Source: CAUYXS01 sp965248495
Lineage (GTDB): Bacteria > Chloroflexota > Dehalococcoidia > Lucifugimonadales > Australimonadaceae
DNA: 64,000 bases
Direction of reading: 5' to 3'
NCBI GenBank assembly: GCA_965248495.1
Contig: CBDFJL010000003.1
Location: 1,302,001 to 1,366,000, forward strand
This document shows positions 53,125 through 61,911 of this stretch, piece by piece; within the stretch, counting starts at the first letter, position 1, and each line of letters opens with the position of its first letter. The position numbers and the translations under genes were made by a program. Below the pieces are notes generated by a model, which made no database searches, had not been told where the DNA came from, and saw only the letters and a list, made by a program, of their open reading frames with translations.

Positions 53125-53964
53125 TCAGCCCAGCCCCAAGAACGGCGCCAGCGCCTCCACGAAGGCGTCGGCGTTATCCACCGGCACGATGTGCGCTGCC
53201 TTGGGCACGTCCAATGACTCGAGGCGCGGGTTGGCCGCCCGCATGCGGTCCAAAATCGCATCCGATACGAAGTGGCTGTCGCGTCCGCGCACCTCGAGGA
53301 CCGGGCAGGCGATGGCCTCATAGGCAGCCCAGAGCTGCGCCGTCTGGTCGGGTGCCGGCACGGACCGATCGAACAGCGCGGGGTCCAGGCGCCAAACCCA
53401 CGTTCCGCCGTCGCGTTGCTCGAGCTTGTTGGCGAGGTCGGCCCGAATGGCTGATTCAGGCCCCGAAAACCACACGCCCTCGCGGGACCATGCCACGGCT
53501 TCGTCGAAGCCGCCGAACGTCATTGGCCGCGGCGGGCGGCTGGTCCGCTGCGCCTCCGCGCCGGGGCCCGTCTCGGGACCGATGTCAACGAGAGCGAGAC
53601 GCTCCAAGCGGTCGGGGTGCGCGGCCGCATACAGCATGGCGACGATGCCGCCCAGCGACTGGCCGACGATGGTGAGCATGCCGGTGTCCATGGCATCGAT
53701 GAACGCGGAGAAGTCGGCCAGGTAGCGGTCGTAGCCGTAGCCGTCCGCGGCCCACGCGCTGCCGCCATGCCCCCGGAAGTCGAGCGCGAGGACGTGGTAG
53801 CGCGACGCCGCGGCCTCCGCCAGCCGGTCGAATACGTGGGCCTGTTCAGTGAACCCATGCAGACAGACCAGGGCGGGCGCGTCGGTCGCCCCGGCCTCCA
53901 AGTAGTGGAGACGCAGGCCGTTTGCATCGACGTGGCGATCGGCGAGTGTCGAAGAGTCGGGCAT
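53125..53964 (-). CDS. Alpha/beta hydrolase
   Basis: The 279-aa product has the classic fold signals: LVCLHGFTEQAHVFDRLA (oxyanion), DFRGHGGSAW, the nucleophile elbow Ser in VGQSLGGIVAML, and the late Asp and His (VRGRDSHFVSD, KAAHIVPV). Its closest look is to the MhpC/esterase group. The catalytic His lies in the segment duplicated downstream at 52489-52563. The substrate is unknown. Confidence 0.9.
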   Translation of the reverse strand: MPDSSTLADRHVDANGLRLHYLEAGATDAPALVCLHGFTEQAHVFDRLAEAAASRYHVLALDFRGHGGSAWAADGYGYDRYLADFSAFIDAMDTGMLTIVGQSLGGIVAMLYAAAHPDRLERLALVDIGPETGPGAEAQRTSRPPRPMTFGGFDEAVAWSREGVWFSGPESAIRADLANKLEQRDGGTWVWRLDPALFDRSVPAPDQTAQLWAAYEAIACPVLEVRGRDSHFVSDAILDRMRAANPRLESLDVPKAAHIVPVDNADAFVEALAPFLGLG

Positions 53965-54116
53965 TGGTCGCGGGCCTCGGATGGGGTAGCGGCGAGGCTA
54001 GCGCCGGTGCGGGAGGGCGTCAACTCGGATGGGTGGCGCGCGGTTGGCCGGGTGCGTGGGTGCGCGAAACCGGGTACGGTCTCGGCTGCGAGGCGTACGC
54101 CTCAGGAGCGCTGACC

Positions 54117-55580
54117 TTGCTTACGACGAACCTCCTTGGCGAGCTTGAGAAGGCCGTTGGCCCGGGTGCCGTCCTCACGGATAACGACACCCTGGAGCGG
54201 CTGTCCTTCGACGCCATTGGCCGCAGCCGGTTCAGTGGGCGGGAAAGCCTCGCCGATTCGCGTGTGGAGGCCGTCGTCCGGCCGGAGACGACCGCGCAGG
54301 TCGCCGCCGTCGTTCGCGCGGCCTCGGCAGCCGGTGTGGCTGTCATCCCGTACGGCGGCGGCACCGGCGTCATGGGTGCCGTCGTTCCCCTCCAGAGTGG
54401 CGTGGCCATCGACCTGCGCCGCATGGACCGGATCGTCGAAATCTCGGTTGCCGATCGGCTTGTGCGAGCGCAGCCCGGCGTCATCTTGGCCGATCTGGAC
54501 GCGGGCGCACGGCGGGAGGGACTCATCCTTGGCCACGACCCCTGGAGCCTGCCCATCGCCACGGTCGGCGGTGCCATCTCCACCGATAGCGTCGGCTACC
54601 TCGCCAGCAGGTACGGCTCCATGGGGCAGCAGGTGCGCGCCGTCGAGGTGGTGCTGGGCGATGGTGAGATCGTCCGCACCCGGCCGCTCGCCAGGCAGAG
54701 CAGCGGCCCCCAGCTCGTCGGCACCGTCGTCGGCTCCGAAGGCAGCATGGGCATCGTGACGGAAGCGACCATCGAGCTTTTCCCTACGCCGGAGGCCCGA
54801 GTCTTCTCCACCTTCGGCTTCGCGTCCTTCAAACAGGGCTACCCGCTCGTCGTCCGGCTGTTCGACATCGGCTTGCGGCCCGCGTTGGTGGACCTTACCG
54901 AGGAGGAGCCGCACGACCTTGCGCAGGGGTTTCGTTGCCTCCTGTACTTGGGTTTCGAGGGGTACCGGGAAGGGGTCGCGGCGCAACAGTCGCGGACGGT
55001 GGCCGAGGCGCTGGCCTCCGGTGGCACGGACCTTGGCCCCGCGGCGACCGAGCGCTACTGGCATACCCGCCACGAGGTCGCGGAGCGCTGGCGGGAGCGC
55101 ACCGGGCCCTTGCTGCCGACGGAGCGCTGGGCCCGTAGCGATTGGCGGGGTGCGGATTACCTGCACGTCTCGCTCCCCGTGAGGCGCGTCCTCGACTATA
55201 AGCGTCACGCCGATGCAATTACCGCGGCGCACGGCATCGAGATGGCCGAGACCGCCGTATGGACCGACCCACGCCTGTTCTCGATGCTCATCGTCGACCC
55301 TGAGTTGCGCTCAGCCGGGCAGGGCCCTCCTCCCGTTCGTCCCGAGGCACTCGAAGCGTGCCCTGAGCGAAGCCGCAGGGGGCGGCTGGCAGCCGCGGCC
55401 GACGAGCTGCTGGACCTGGCGCTGAGCATGGATGGCGGCGTCGAGTACTGCCACGGCATCGGCATCAAGCTTGAGCGGTGGATGCCGCGGGAGTGGGGCG
55501 GAGCACTGGCGCTGGCGCGCAGGCTCAAGGGCGCCGTCGACCCCGCCTCGACCCTCAACCCCGGCAAGCTGGGGCTGTAG
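54117..55580 (+). CDS. FAD-linked oxidase (GlcD/D-lactate dehydrogenase type)
   Basis: The 487-aa product has the FAD_binding_4 domain (PYGGGTGVMGAVVP, HDPWSLPIATVGGAISTDSV, GSMGIVTEATIELF) and the FAD-oxidase C domain ending in HGIGIKLERW and LNPGKLGL. These enzymes oxidise 2-hydroxyacids such as glycolate or D-lactate, or alkyl-dihydroxyacetone phosphate. TTG 54117 is chosen since GGAG lies 9 bases upstream and the family N-terminus follows; the longer open frame upstream is antisense to the hydrolase. An in-frame repeat insertion (ACPERSRRG) lies near residue 415. Confidence 0.9.
   Translation: MLTTNLLGELEKAVGPGAVLTDNDTLERLSFDAIGRSRFSGRESLADSRVEAVVRPETTAQVAAVVRAASAAGVAVIPYGGGTGVMGAVVPLQSGVAIDLRRMDRIVEISVADRLVRAQPGVILADLDAGARREGLILGHDPWSLPIATVGGAISTDSVGYLASRYGSMGQQVRAVEVVLGDGEIVRTRPLARQSSGPQLVGTVVGSEGSMGIVTEATIELFPTPEARVFSTFGFASFKQGYPLVVRLFDIGLRPALVDLTEEEPHDLAQGFRCLLYLGFEGYREGVAAQQSRTVAEALASGGTDLGPAATERYWHTRHEVAERWRERTGPLLPTERWARSDWRGADYLHVSLPVRRVLDYKRHADAITAAHGIEMAETAVWTDPRLFSMLIVDPELRSAGQGPPPVRPEALEACPERSRRGRLAAAADELLDLALSMDGGVEYCHGIGIKLERWMPREWGGALALARRLKGAVDPASTLNPGKLGL
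55356..55382. repeat. Interspersed repeat inside the FAD oxidase gene, copy 2
   Basis: GCGTGCCCTGAGCGAAGCCG then CAGGGGG encodes ACPERSRRG in frame. The CCTGAGCG-AAG core matches the elements at 37763 and 62338. The peptide falls in a surface-like loop between EALE and RLAAAADELL, where an insertion could be tolerated. Confidence 0.7.
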
Positions 55581-55688
55581 GCATTACGTCCGCCTACAGC
55601 GCAGCGTGGCCGGCGCCCCGCCGACGCTGAGCATCGCCGCCGCCGCGCCGTTCGAGCCGAGGATGGCGAATGCCATCAAGAACCGAGC

Positions 55689-55718
55689 TTGACACGGCGG
55701 TAAGTCAGGACTTACAGT
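55689..55718 (+). promoter_or_regulatory. Promoter of the arsR-type gene, leaderless
   Basis: TTGACA (55689-55694) is followed after 18 bases by TACAGT (55713-55718). The arsR-type ATG is at 55724, so transcription should begin at or within a base or two of it and the mRNA would have no 5' leader. Confidence 0.75.
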
Positions 55719-55732
55719 AAGCCATGGCTTAC
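55700..55732. promoter_or_regulatory. Two palindromic operators over promoter and start codon
   Basis: GTAAGTCAGGACTTAC (55700-55715) and GTAAGCCATGGCTTAC (55717-55732) are 16-mers differing at three positions, 17 bp centre to centre. The first covers the spacer and -10; the second, a perfect palindrome, covers the ATG. They are very probably the binding sites of the ArsR-type protein. Confidence 0.85.
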
Positions 55733-56035
55733 GCAGAAGTATTCACAGCCCTGGCAGACCCAACCCGCCGGCGCATATTCGAGGCGTTGCGCGAGCAGCC
55801 CAAGACCGTGGGTGAATTGGCGGAAGGCCAGCCGGTGAGCAGGCCTGCCGTGTCACAACACCTGAGGGTGCTCGAGTCCGCGGGGTTGGTGAGTGTTGAG
55901 CCGCAAGGTAATCGCCGCTTGTACCTCATCAAGCGCGATGGGTTGGATGATCTGCGGCGTTACCTGGAAAACTTCTGGTCAGATGCCTTGTCTGCCTATG
56001 GCGCTGAGATTACGCGACGTATGAAAAACGAATAG
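55724..56035 (+). CDS. ArsR-family winged-helix regulator
   Basis: The 103-aa protein has the ArsR fold: ALADPTRRRIFEALREQ, SRPAVSQHLRVLESAGLV (recognition helix) and GNRRLYLI (wing). No metal-binding Cys cluster is present (ELCVCDL-type motif absent), so it is of the non-metal PadR/ArsR class usually paired with SRPBCC genes. It has its own promoter and two operators, and precedes an AHSA1 gene by 10 bp. Autorepression is strongly suggested. Confidence 0.92.
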   Translation: MAYAEVFTALADPTRRRIFEALREQPKTVGELAEGQPVSRPAVSQHLRVLESAGLVSVEPQGNRRLYLIKRDGLDDLRRYLENFWSDALSAYGAEITRRMKNE

Positions 56036-56045
56036 GAGAGACACA

Positions 56046-56507
56046 TTGCTCGATCCAATTGTCAGAACCATTGAGGTGCCTTGCAGCCAAGAGAAGGCAT
56101 TCGGGGTCTTCGTGAACGAGATGGACAGCTGGTGGCCGCTGGAGAAGTTCTCGGTATCGGCGATGTATGGAGGGACCACCAAGTCGTTGCGCGTTGACCC
56201 GAAACAGGGCGGCAAGATAGTGGAGACGGCCCACGACGACACCGAGCATCTGTGGGGGACGATCAAGTCATACGACCCGTATGGCTCGTTCAGCATGGAC
56301 TTTCACATTGCGAAACCCGAACAGCACACTGGATTCACCCTCATCGAAGTGCTGTTTACGGCTCTTGGCGATGAACGAACACGAGTCGAACTTACCCAGA
56401 GCAATTGGGAAGCCCTTGGCGAGTGGGCTGAGATGGTGCAAGGCGGCTACGGCATGGCCTGGGCCCCGATTTTCGAGCAGGCATACAAATCGGCTTGCGC
56501 CGCCTGA
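56046..56507 (+). CDS. SRPBCC/AHSA1-domain protein
   Basis: The 153-aa product is a START-like domain of the AHSA1 group (VPCSQEKAFGVFVNEMDSWW, DPYGSFSMDFHI, TRVELTQSNWEALGE), which forms a hydrophobic ligand pocket. The start is TTG 56046 with AGGAGAG upstream. It is co-transcribed with the ArsR-type gene; such pairs are common and often respond to small hydrophobic molecules. The next 225 bp (56508-56731) hold nothing I can identify. Confidence 0.87.
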   Translation: MLDPIVRTIEVPCSQEKAFGVFVNEMDSWWPLEKFSVSAMYGGTTKSLRVDPKQGGKIVETAHDDTEHLWGTIKSYDPYGSFSMDFHIAKPEQHTGFTLIEVLFTALGDERTRVELTQSNWEALGEWAEMVQGGYGMAWAPIFEQAYKSACAA

Positions 56508-56731
56508 TCGGTGACGCCATATGAAGGGCGCCGGGCCTGGGCTCGGCGTGCCCTTCGCTACGACGTTCGTATCGGGGTCTCCGAAGCGATCGGCGTGATG
56601 GTACGCATCCACGCAGGCGCCTCGTGCCCTCGGGCCGAGGCGTAGCGGACGCCGGCACGCGGATGATCGAGTTGGGCGAGCGGAGCGCGTTGCCGTTCGC
56701 GCCTCTGGGCGCCGACCGCGATGGGCGGTGC

Positions 56732-56947
56732 TTAGCTGACCTTGATGTTGACGATGGCGAGGACGACGAAGGCGACGGCCAGGACGATGGTGAACTGAAA
56801 GAGGGTTTTCTCTACGCCGCGCCGGGTGCGGAACGTCGACCCGGCGGCACCGAAGAGGCCCCCTCCCTGTCCCGGCGCCTGGAGCAGCACGCTGGCGACC
56901 AACAGAGCGACGACGATGATGACCGCGAAGTTGATGAACGTATCCAT
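56732..56947 (-). CDS. secG: Preprotein translocase subunit SecG
   Basis: SecG is the small SecYEG subunit that aids protein export. The 71-aa product has two membrane helices (residues 5-23 and 48-68) and between them the SecG signature VLLQAPGQGGGLFGAAGS. Length and topology are normal. It stands alone, upstream of gatB on the same strand order (secG is downstream of gatB by reading direction). Confidence 0.93.
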   Translation of the reverse strand: MDTFINFAVIIVVALLVASVLLQAPGQGGGLFGAAGSTFRTRRGVEKTLFQFTIVLAVAFVVLAIVNIKVS

Positions 56948-57030
56948 GTGCTAGTCCTTCAGTCCTAATTGCCGGCGCGTTGGTGCGCCTTGCCGCCTAC
57001 CGTCCGCCTCATGCATCCGCGATAGCGCGG

Positions 57031-58503
57031 TCAGCGCTTCGATTCGAGCTCCCGCGCCACCATCTCGGCCACGACGGACGGGTTCGCCTTGCCCTGGGTG
57101 ATGCGCATGACCTGGCCCACCAGGAACTTCTGCGCACTGTCCTTCCCGCCGTGAAAGTCCTCGACAGCCCTCGGGTTCTGGGCGATCGCCTCGGCCACCG
57201 CGTCGGCCAGCTCGGAGCTGTCGCTGACCTGCGCCAACCCCAGCTCCTCGACGACTTCGCGAGCGCCGGCGCCAGTGCGGTACATGGCGCCGAGCGCCTG
57301 CTTCGCCTGGGCAGAGCCGAGCGTTCCGTCCTGGATGAGGCGGACCAGGTCGGCCATGTCGCCGGGCTTGACCGGCTGCTCCAGGATGTCCATATTGTCC
57401 TCGTTCAGGTGCCCGGCCAGCTCCGTCGTGGTCCAGTTGGCGACCGCCTTGGCCGCGCCGTTGCTGACGCCGGGGAAGGACGCCATGGTGTCCTCGAAGA
57501 ACCGCGCGGTGTTCGGCGTCGCCGTGAGCTGGGCAGCGTCGTAGGCGGAAAGCCCGTACTGGCGCGCGTACCGCGCCTGCTTTTCGTCGGGCAGCTCAGG
57601 CAGCAGCTCGGCGATCTCGGCGATCCACTTGCGCTCGATGTTCAATGGAGGAAGGTCGGGCTCCGGGAAGTAGCGGTAGTCGTTCGCCTCCTCCTTGGAG
57701 CGGTGCGAGACCGTCACGCCGCGCTCCTCGACCCACCCTCGGGTCTCCTGGGGGATGCGCTCGCCCTTCTCGGCCAGCGCAGTCTGGCGCTCGACCTCAT
57801 AGAGGAGTGCCCGATACACCGCGCGAAAGCTGTTCATGTTCTTGACCTCGACCTTGGGGCCGAGCTCGGTGGTGCCCCTCGGGCGGATGCTGACGTTCGC
57901 GTCGCAACGGAACGCGCCCTCCTCCATCTGGGCGGTGGATACGCCGAGGTACTGGAGGATGGCGTGCAGGCTCAGCAGGTACTGGCGTGCCTCCTCGGCC
58001 GAGCGCATGTCGGGCTGGCTCACCGTCTCCATAAGCGGTACGCCGGCCCGGTTCACGTCAATCAGGCTGTAGGTCTCGCCGGTAACCGGGTCTGAGCTGT
58101 GCTGGAGCTTCGCGACGTCCTCCTCGAGGTGTACGCGTTCGATCGCGATGCGCTTCGGGCCATCGTCGGTGACGACCTCGATGTAGCCGCCCCGGCACAG
58201 CGGAAGATCGTACTGCGATATCTGATACCCCTTCATGAGGTCGGGGTAAGGGTAGTTCTTGCGGTCGAACTTCGTGTGCTCGGCGATCTCGCCGTGCAGC
58301 GCGAGCCCGGTCATGATGACGGCGCGCACCGCCTCGCGGTTGATGACCGGCAGCGTCCCGGGCAAGCCGAGGCACACCGGGCAGACGTGGCTGTTGGGTG
58401 GGGCCTGTTGGTAGTCGGCGGGGCAGGTGCAGAACATCTTGCTGCGCGTCAGCAATTGGGCATGCACCTCAAGCCCGATGACGGTCTCGTACTTGGTGAT
58501 CAC
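57031..58503 (-). CDS. gatB: Asp/Glu-tRNA amidotransferase subunit B
   Basis: GatB binds the kinase/transamidase site that converts Glu-tRNA(Gln) or Asp-tRNA(Asn) to the amidated form. From GTG 58503 the 490-aa protein begins ITKYETVIGLEVHAQLLTRSK, with FCTCPAD, the KNYPYPDLMKGYQISQYD block and the C-terminal YqeY-like tail (NPRAVEDFHGGKDSAQKFLV). The longer frame upstream to 58551 has no match. gatA and gatC are not in the window. Its terminator is not obvious. Confidence 0.96.
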   Translation of the reverse strand: MITKYETVIGLEVHAQLLTRSKMFCTCPADYQQAPPNSHVCPVCLGLPGTLPVINREAVRAVIMTGLALHGEIAEHTKFDRKNYPYPDLMKGYQISQYDLPLCRGGYIEVVTDDGPKRIAIERVHLEEDVAKLQHSSDPVTGETYSLIDVNRAGVPLMETVSQPDMRSAEEARQYLLSLHAILQYLGVSTAQMEEGAFRCDANVSIRPRGTTELGPKVEVKNMNSFRAVYRALLYEVERQTALAEKGERIPQETRGWVEERGVTVSHRSKEEANDYRYFPEPDLPPLNIERKWIAEIAELLPELPDEKQARYARQYGLSAYDAAQLTATPNTARFFEDTMASFPGVSNGAAKAVANWTTTELAGHLNEDNMDILEQPVKPGDMADLVRLIQDGTLGSAQAKQALGAMYRTGAGAREVVEELGLAQVSDSSELADAVAEAIAQNPRAVEDFHGGKDSAQKFLVGQVMRITQGKANPSVVAEMVARELESKR

Positions 58504-58568
58504 GCCTCGATTATACGGGGGAGCAGGCGCGCCTGTCCTTTCACAGATCACAGACCGCGCAGCGGGGC

Positions 58569-58606
58569 CCTTTCGGCCGCCTTAGGCGGGCTCGAGACAG
58601 GCTCTG
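58569..58606. repeat. Possible diverged copy of the interspersed repeat
   Basis: CCCTTTCGGCCGCCTTAGGC then GGGCTCGAGACAGGCT resembles the reverse-strand element at 62338-62377 (CCCTTCGACC, GGCGGAGCTC, AGGACAGGCT) with several changes. It starts the 715-bp non-coding stretch between gatB and the tRNA genes. Confidence 0.4.
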
Positions 58607-58804
58607 TGGGTGGGACACATTACGCTCGGGTCCAGCCCAGCGTGTCGTGAGCCGCTCGTTGGTCGTCGGGTGGCTGCGGCCGGTGACCCGGCCACCGTTC
58701 AGGAGGTTGTTCCCGCCAACCCGCCCTGCACGTCGACCGGGAAGGTGTGCGGACGGCCCGCCCGTCCCGTTACGTCGACTGCTTGGACCGGGCATAGGCC
58801 GGGG

Positions 58805-58902
58805 TGGCGTCGCGGCGGACGAAAAGTGGTGCGGTGGGCTAGCGCTGGCGTCGCGGCGGACGAAAAGTGGTGCGGTGGGCCAGCGCTGGCCTCGCGGCGA
58901 AC
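58805..58902. repeat. 41-bp tandem repeat, about 2.4 copies
   Basis: Units start at 58805, 58846 and 58887 (TGGCGTCGCGGCGGACGAAA then AGTGGTGCGGTGGGCTAGCGC). The first two differ at one base; the third is cut after 16 bases. There are no unique spacers, so it is a minisatellite, not a CRISPR. The surrounding 58504-59108 holds no convincing gene. Confidence 0.85.
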
Positions 58903-58911
58903 ACAAAACAA

Positions 58912-58945
58912 CGGCCTTGGCGCCGGGTAGGGGACGCCAAGGCCG
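58912..58945. terminator. Strong hairpin in the gatB-tRNA spacer
   Basis: CGGCCTTGGCG (58912-58922) pairs over 11 bp with CGCCAAGGCCG (58935-58945), with a 12-base loop. The side next to 58911 reads GTTGTTTTGTG on the minus strand, so it could terminate leftward transcription. Nothing on that strand upstream needs it, so the role is unclear. Confidence 0.5.
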
Positions 58946-59108
58946 CTGGACCTCTCCAGTCAATACCGATTAAACAGGCCCCTCTACCGCCTGTCAACTC
59001 CGTGTTGACCGGGAGCCCGCAGCCATGCGGCTGCTGTAATGTCGGCCCACCTCCGGCCACGAGCGAACCACACGCCGCCTCAACCAGCCGCTTTGGGAGG
59101 ATTTTCGA

Positions 59109-59138
59109 TTGACGCCCCTGTGAGGGGGCGCCTATACT
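59109..59138 (+). promoter_or_regulatory. Promoter for the tRNA-tuf operon
   Basis: TTGACG (59109-59114) and TATACT (59133-59138) are 18 bases apart, 80 bases before tRNA-Thr(TGT). The spacer is itself a hairpin (GCCCC, 6 bases, GGGGC). Confidence 0.78.
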
Positions 59139-59144
59139 TCGCTT

Positions 59145-59168
59145 GACGGCCTGCGGGCCGTCGTTTTT
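59145..59168 (+). terminator. Terminator-like hairpin at the predicted transcript 5' end
   Basis: GACGGCC pairs with GGCCGTC around TGCG (59145-59162), followed by GTTTTT. It has the full form of an intrinsic terminator but begins only about 7 bases after the -10 box, at the predicted start site. Confidence 0.7.
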
Positions 59169-59218
59169 GTGTACGCGAATCGCCGGCAGAGCGGGCAGCG
59201 GCGGCAAGCGGCCGTGAG

Positions 59219-59290
59219 GCCCGAGTGGCGCAACGGCAGCGCAGCCGATTTGTAATTGGCAGGTTGTGGGTTCGACTCCCTCCTCGGGCT
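59219..59290 (+). tRNA. tRNA-Thr(TGT)
   Basis: Acceptor GCCCGAG pairs with CTCGGGC; the anticodon loop TTTGTAA gives anticodon TGT (codon ACA); the T arm has GGTTCGACTCC. The 3' end reads T-CC-G, so CCA is not encoded and must be added. Confidence 0.92.
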
Positions 59291-59349
59291 CCGACGGTCC
59301 GCAAACCAGCGGTTCGCGGCTTGACTGAGAAAAGGGCGGGAACAAGGCG

Positions 59350-59378
59350 TTGGCGCGGTGGAGACGCCGTGCTAGACT
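59350..59378 (+). promoter_or_regulatory. Second promoter, before tRNA-Tyr
   Basis: TTGGCG (59350-59355) and TAGACT (59373-59378) are 17 bases apart and end 15 bases before the mature tRNA-Tyr. It may boost the tRNA-Tyr, tRNA-Thr(GGT) and tuf part of the operon. Confidence 0.6.
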
Positions 59379-59393
59379 ACCTTGGGTCCCCGT

Positions 59394-59480
59394 GGAGGGA
59401 TGGGAGAGTGGCTAAATCCATCAGACTGTAAATCTGACGCCCGATGGGCTACGTAGGTTCGAATCCTACTCCCTCCACCA
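59394..59480 (+). tRNA. tRNA-Tyr(GTA), CCA encoded
   Basis: Acceptor GGAGGGA pairs with TCCCTCC; the anticodon loop CTGTAAA gives GTA; a long variable arm (class II) and T arm GGTTCGAATCC are present. A-CCA ends the gene. The 87-nt length is normal for bacterial tRNA-Tyr. Confidence 0.96.
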
Positions 59481-59530
59481 CTCGGAGCCCGCCCACCAAA
59501 CGGGGCTTGCGGAGTGGGTCGGATAGACGA

Positions 59531-59606
59531 GCCCACATAGCTCAGCAGGTAGAGCACGTTCTTGGTAAGAACGAGGTCATCGGTTCAAGTCCGATTGTGG
59601 GCTCCA
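59531..59606 (+). tRNA. tRNA-Thr(GGT), CCA encoded
   Basis: Acceptor GCCCACA pairs with TGTGGGC; the anticodon loop TTGGTAA gives GGT (codons ACC/ACT); the T arm has GGTTCAAGTCC; CCA is encoded. It lies 81 bp before tuf. The tRNA-Thr/Tyr/Thr/tuf order recalls the classic thrU-tyrU-glyT-thrT-tufB cluster of E. coli. Confidence 0.95.
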
Positions 59607-59687
59607 CTTTAGGACGAGGACGCGAGAAGTAGGCCGTGGCCCCAATGACAATGGGGTTAACGAGCGCAGCATCGGAAAGGCAACGCA

Positions 59688-60887
<1,200 letters not shown>

Positions 60888-60896
60888 GGAGGCCGC

Positions 60897-61067
60897 GTGG
60901 CCAAGAAGCGAGGCGGCGTCCGCCAGTTGATCAATCTGGCCTGTGGCGAGTGCCGCGAGCGGACCTACTGGACGGAAAAGAACCGGCGGAACGATCCCAA
61001 CCGGGTCGAGTTGACCAAGTTCTGCCCGCGCTGCCGTCGGCACACCGCTCACAGGGAGGTTCGCTAG
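60897..61067 (+). CDS. rpmG: 50S ribosomal protein L33
   Basis: A 56-aa ORF from GTG 60897 reads KRGGVRQLINLACGECRERT, then YWTEKNRRNDPNRVELTKFC and PRCRRHTAHREVR. That is L33 with both zinc-binding CxxC pairs retained (CGEC and CPRC). It sits between tuf and secE, the usual place, and its stop is followed at once by the secE GTG. Confidence 0.97.
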   Translation: MAKKRGGVRQLINLACGECRERTYWTEKNRRNDPNRVELTKFCPRCRRHTAHREVR

Positions 61068-61307
61068 GTGGCGAGCCGCAGCAATCCACTACGGGCGGTG
61101 CTCGACGAGGGCCCCGGCAACCGTCGGCGTGGGCTCTTTGCCTTCGTCGGCGATATCTACACGGAGCTGACGCGCGTCACGTGGCCTTCGCGAGAGACGG
61201 CGTTCCGGCTCACGCTGCTGGTCTTGGCCGTCAGCATCGCGGCCTCGATCTTTCTGGGGTTGTGGGACTTCGGCTTCACCACCTTGGTCGACAAACTGCT
61301 GATCTGA
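61068..61307 (+). CDS. secE: Preprotein translocase subunit SecE
   Basis: SecE clamps SecY in the export channel. The 79-aa product has the conserved amphipathic stretch FVGDIYTELTRVTWPSRETA and one membrane helix (residues about 45-65). Its GTG start abuts the rpmG stop. nusG begins 17 bp after it. Confidence 0.96.
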   Translation: MASRSNPLRAVLDEGPGNRRRGLFAFVGDIYTELTRVTWPSRETAFRLTLLVLAVSIAASIFLGLWDFGFTTLVDKLLI

Positions 61308-61324
61308 TTCTGCTAACTAATCAA

Positions 61325-61903
61325 ATGGAACAAACCGTCATCGAAGAGGAGACACCAGGGAGCGAGGGCAACTGGTACATCATCCACACCTATTCGGGCC
61401 AGGAGGACCGGGTCAAAAAGAACCTGGAGCTCCGGATCGAATCGATGGACGTGAAGGACAAGATCTTCCAAGTGGTCATCCCGACCGAAGAGGAGATCGA
61501 AATCAAAGAAGGCCAGCGGCGGTCCGTCCACCGCAAGGTCTTCCCCGGTTACATCCTGGTCCAGATGGTCATGGACGACGACAGCTGGTACGTGGTCCGC
61601 AACACGCCCGGCGTCACCGGATTCGTCTCCGCCGAGGACGAGCGGGAGCGGCGCCCCAAGCCGGTACCCCTCGAACCCCGCGAAGTAGACGCGATCATGA
61701 ACCGGATGACGCAGGACACACCGCGCATCAGAGTCGGCCTCACGGTGGGACAGATGGTACGGATCACCTCAGGCCCCTTCGCCGATTTCATGGGTTCAGT
61801 CGACCAGGTCGACCAGGACAAGGGAAAGGTGCGGGTGCTGGTCTCCTTCTTCGGGCGTGAGACGCCGGTAGAGCTCGACTTCCTCCAGGTTGAAAAGGTC
61901 TAA
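61325..61903 (+). CDS. nusG: Transcription termination/antitermination factor NusG
   Basis: The 192-aa protein has the NGN domain (NWYIIHTYSGQEDRVKKNLE, KVFPGYILVQMVMDD, RNTPGVTGFV) and the C-terminal KOW domain (GQMVRITSGPFADFMGSVDQ). It binds RNA polymerase and couples to ribosomes or Rho. ATG 61325 is the family start; the open frame upstream is a shadow of rpmG and secE. rplK follows by 8 bp. Confidence 0.97.
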   Translation: MEQTVIEEETPGSEGNWYIIHTYSGQEDRVKKNLELRIESMDVKDKIFQVVIPTEEEIEIKEGQRRSVHRKVFPGYILVQMVMDDDSWYVVRNTPGVTGFVSAEDERERRPKPVPLEPREVDAIMNRMTQDTPRIRVGLTVGQMVRITSGPFADFMGSVDQVDQDKGKVRVLVSFFGRETPVELDFLQVEKV

Positions 61904-61911
61904 ACGGAACG

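Noticed and set aside
58805..58902. Possible CRISPR array
   Set aside because: The 41-bp units abut directly with no unique spacers and no cas gene is nearby; it is a tandem repeat.
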